Shown here in pieces: positions 61,218 to 64,000 of a stretch of DNA of 64,000 bases. A program made the position numbers and the translations under genes. The notes beneath the pieces were generated by a model. That model did no database searches and was not told the origin of the DNA. It worked only from the letters and a program-made list of their open reading frames with translations. The stretch lies in contig NC_092567.1 of the NCBI RefSeq assembly GCF_037975245.1, positions 20,678,376-20,742,375 on the forward strand, given 5' to 3'. The first letter of the stretch is position 1; every line of letters starts with the position of its first letter. This DNA is from Apostichopus japonicus. Taxonomy: Eukaryota > Echinodermata > Holothuroidea > Aspidochirotida > Stichopodidae.

Positions 61218-61225
61218 TATAAAAG
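61218..61225 (+). promoter_or_regulatory. TATA box
   Basis: TATAAAAG in the context GATATAAAAGGAGG, about 390 bp before the ATG at 61614. Transcription would start near 61245-61250. There is no competing gene start nearby. Confidence 0.5.
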
Positions 61226-61613
61226 GAGGAATTGCCGGTGTTATCTTCAGAAGTAGTTTTTTTTATAAGAGGAAAGCTGGAATGGGAATCGTTTCATTTA
61301 AGGATTGATTGAGTTGGGATACTACACCTCCGTGGAAAGAAAAAATAGAGAGACCGAGAAACGCGGAAAGAAGAAGAAGGAGAAGAAGAAGAAGAATATA
61401 TATATATAGGGAGAGGAAATTTTGCAAGAGAATATTTACTTTCAATTTGACTCCTCAACCAATTATCAAATGAAGGAAACTGAAGTTCTTAAGTGAATTT
61501 TTTTGTGAAACCAAGGACAAAACGGGAACATTAACGTGCTTTTGAGAAAGAAAAGGTCACTTAAAGAAGGGTGTTATTTCGAACACTTGTTAACGGTTGT
61601 TACATCAGGAGTA

Positions 61614-61710
61614 ATGGCCAATCAAAAACCAAACAGACTCGTTTGTGTCATCTCAATAGTTATGCTGTCGTTCTTTTTACTCTGTCAAATACCCAGTGCC
61701 AAAGCCGGCC
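61614..61710 (+). CDS. First coding exon of a secreted or membrane protein (partial)
   Basis: The ATG at 61614 opens a classic signal peptide: a basic start (MANQKPNR), a hydrophobic core (LVCVISIVMLSFFLLC) and a small-residue cleavage site (PSAKA/G). The exon ends at GCCGGCC/GTAAGT, a strong splice donor, in phase 1. The remaining exons lie beyond the window, so the mature protein cannot be identified. The start is chosen because it is the only ATG that puts the hydrophobic segment at the N-terminus; the frame upstream has no ATG. A TATA box lies upstream. Confidence 0.7.
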
Positions 61711-64000
61711 GTAAGTTTTTTTCTATTTACATTTATTTATTTGGTTTGTTTGTTTGTTGTTTCTTTTTGTAACTGCTGTTGTTGTTGTTAAGTCTTTGAA
61801 TTTAGACCTTTCTTTGCATGAATAAAAGTTACAGTAATCTTATAGTTTGAATTTATTTTTAACTGATCAACGTAGAATTTCGTATAGGAAATTCGACTAC
61901 CTTTTCGACAATTTGATTATTTAGCTCATAGTAATTGTATTTATTTATATTTTCACATTTGATAATCAATGTAATGTTATTCTTATTTCAATTCTGATTT
62001 GCCCCTTACACTAACTTTCCTTAATTCTCATGATCGTAATATTCCAACCCCCCCCCAGCCCCCACCCCAAACCACCACCACCCCGTTCTGTAATGATGCT
62101 AAACAGTAAATATTGAATTGTTTCAGTTTGAAAATCAAATTGATATTGGAAGCAACTAAGATGGTAACACAAATGTGTCATAACGAAAATATTTCATATT
62201 TGCTGGGCGAGCGGGAGGGGAAGAAGGGGGGGGGGTTATAAAAGAACATTTGAAAGGGAAATTTTAAATGATCTCGTAGAATCGTTTAAGCAACGTGTTA
62301 GTATTCATCCAAATAAGATAAAGTTTGGGAGGGGTGGGTGGGTGGGGTGCGGTGCGGTGGGGTGGGGTGGGTGTTGAGGGTGTTAAGTGAGTGGATTGAT
62401 GGGAGGTAAATTTTGTAAGCTTATCACACACCAGTCATTACAGAGGTTCTAATGGAGGTTGCTAGAATTAAACCATAGGGCAAGAAGTGTGTTAGGTAGC
62501 TCCATGTATTTATTTCGTTTTTGTTTTATACTTTTTCAACGAACAAGAACTGTGGTTATTATTATTCTAACAAAAGAAGGGAAAAACACAGAAGGAAAAA
62601 ATAAGACTTTTTTTTAAATAAAGAATGCAAAAAGTGTTATTTTAACTGAGAGAAACAAGGCTTACAAAAAAAGGTCAATTTTGATCATCAAAGCCATCTC
62701 ATAGATAACGTAGTAACTAATTACTTAAAGCTGATATTTTACCAATGTCAGAACAAGGTCAGTTATTTCTAATTAACCCACTGTATAGCATTGCGACTGT
62801 TGAAAGTTTTGTTTAATTTCTCGAATCAGTCCTACTTTTAAAGAGACAGTTTTGCAAAATGCGTTTTGTTTGCCACAATGTATTTTTTTTTCTCTTTTCA
62901 ATGAAGAAATGGACAATACTTTGAAGGAAATTTCATTTTTTGTTTCGCCTGCACGTTAAAATGTTTTCACAGGCTAAATACCCCCACCCCAACCCAATAA
63001 AAAAAATACTAAAGTTAATATAAGGATAAAAACCAAAAAAAAAACACAAGAGAACGATTAGGGAACTATTGTTTCCTTGTTTTTCTGTTGACGCAATTTC
63101 TTTGTCAATAACAATATGTCAATAACAATATGTTTAAGTGATCTGGATATTTTTTTCTTCAAAATTAATCAATATTTCTCTGTCAAGTCATATGTATCTA
63201 TATGGTATGTCTTTTATTTGTGCTTGTTCGATCGACCATAGCCGTGATACGAAATCAAGGAATTTCCCCCCAAAAAATTCGAATCCATACTGTTCGTACG
63301 GCATTATATAACACGCAAGCAAATTTAAAGCAGAGAAAAAAAAAGGTTTTATCTTTTTTCTCTCTGGTCTCTCACCAAAATAATAGGGAACTTTAGTAAA
63401 ACCTCCCCATGATGATTTTAATCCCTTTTCACATCACCAAAGAGTTTTTTACAGATCTTATCTGCAGAGCAATTCACAGTAGGTAATCCTGTGTCGGTAG
63501 TTAAAGAGATCTCAAGTTATCACTTGTTAAGTGTTACCGGGGGTTGGGGGGGGGGGGAGGCTGAAGTCAAAGTCATCTATGTCTATGACCTATACTAGCG
63601 AACCGAGTGAGGCGTGTTTAAGCTTTTAAGAAATTAAGGAAAGAAATGAGAGAATTTGTAATACATAACAAGGAAGAAGAAGAAGGGAGAAAAAACACAA
63701 TTGTGGAATTTATAAAGCTATCAAATAGTTAATATGAAAAGTAATTAATGAAGTAAATGTCAATTTCTTGACGCCAAAAGAGAAATCAGATGACAAAGGA
63801 TATGTTTATATTGCATAGCCGTCAGTATAATAAAACCAATCTGTTTGACAAAGAACCTATTGTTATATACATGATGCTTCTGATATATATAAAAAAAAGA
63901 ACAATAGAATGCATAATTTGTGATTGAAGAAGGACGGATTGAAAATATTTGGAGTAATGAGTAAGTTTAACAGAAAAATTAGATTGTCGTCTGCAGTTAT
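61711..64000 (+). other. Intron 1 (partial) of the secreted-protein gene
   Basis: No further exon is recognised to the end of the window. G-rich tracts at 62213-62236, 62329-62375 and 63540-63560 are the notable sequence. No acceptor followed by a convincing open frame was found. Confidence 0.4.

Overview
This is a window of animal nuclear DNA: AT-rich, with sparse spliced genes, (TA)n and (ATT)n microsatellites, tRNA-derived SINE heads, a CR1/L2-type LINE tail and many non-autonomous DNA transposons. The only confidently named gene is a TMEM183 orthologue, so the organism is a metazoan. The repeat style suggests a marine deuterostome, perhaps an echinoderm such as a sea cucumber, but that is inference and was not tested by any search. 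No bacterial, viral or organellar features were seen.

Layout. Bases 1-5500 hold a TTAA-flanked MITE (241-601), a fold-back palindrome (about 1790-2440), an (AAT)/(CAT) tract, and four copies of a short palindromic motif (4387-4780). Bases 5520-16188 are a nest of DNA transposons. Element A contains element B (8-bp TSD CCGCCGCG). B contains two 4.2-kb copies of element C in head-to-head orientation (8-bp TSD ATAGTGTC at the left, in the middle and at the right). Each C copy contains a TTAA-flanked MITE. Bases 18779-22826 are a satellite of roughly 310-324 bp, split by a 1947-bp hAT-like composite whose 8-bp TSD is exact.

Bases 22824-57003 are a direct tandem segmental duplication. Copy 1 is about 22.82-42.07 kb and copy 2 about 42.18-57.00 kb. 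Each copy carries a full set of recognisable exons of a TMEM183-like gene on the minus strand: coding exons at 24899-33667 and at 44933-52421. Exons 1, 2, 4, 5 and 6 have paired splice sites. The edges of exon 3 are not settled. Comparing the copies exposes later insertions: hAT-like MITEs in copy 1, a 678-bp element with a 9-bp TSD in copy 2, a tripled TTCCGGGAA motif in the copy 2 leader, and a copy-specific block upstream of the gene. In copy 1 that block holds a telomere-like minisatellite, a possible small gene, a satellite of about 200 bp with TGACGTCA boxes, and another minisatellite. In copy 2 it holds a LINE fragment.

Bases 57-64 kb are mostly non-coding with long (TA)n tracts. They end in a TATA box (61218) and the first coding exon (61614-61710) of a gene for a secreted or membrane protein, whose remaining exons lie beyond the window. 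There are no operons; the biology here is transposon nesting and the fate of a duplicated housekeeping-type gene.
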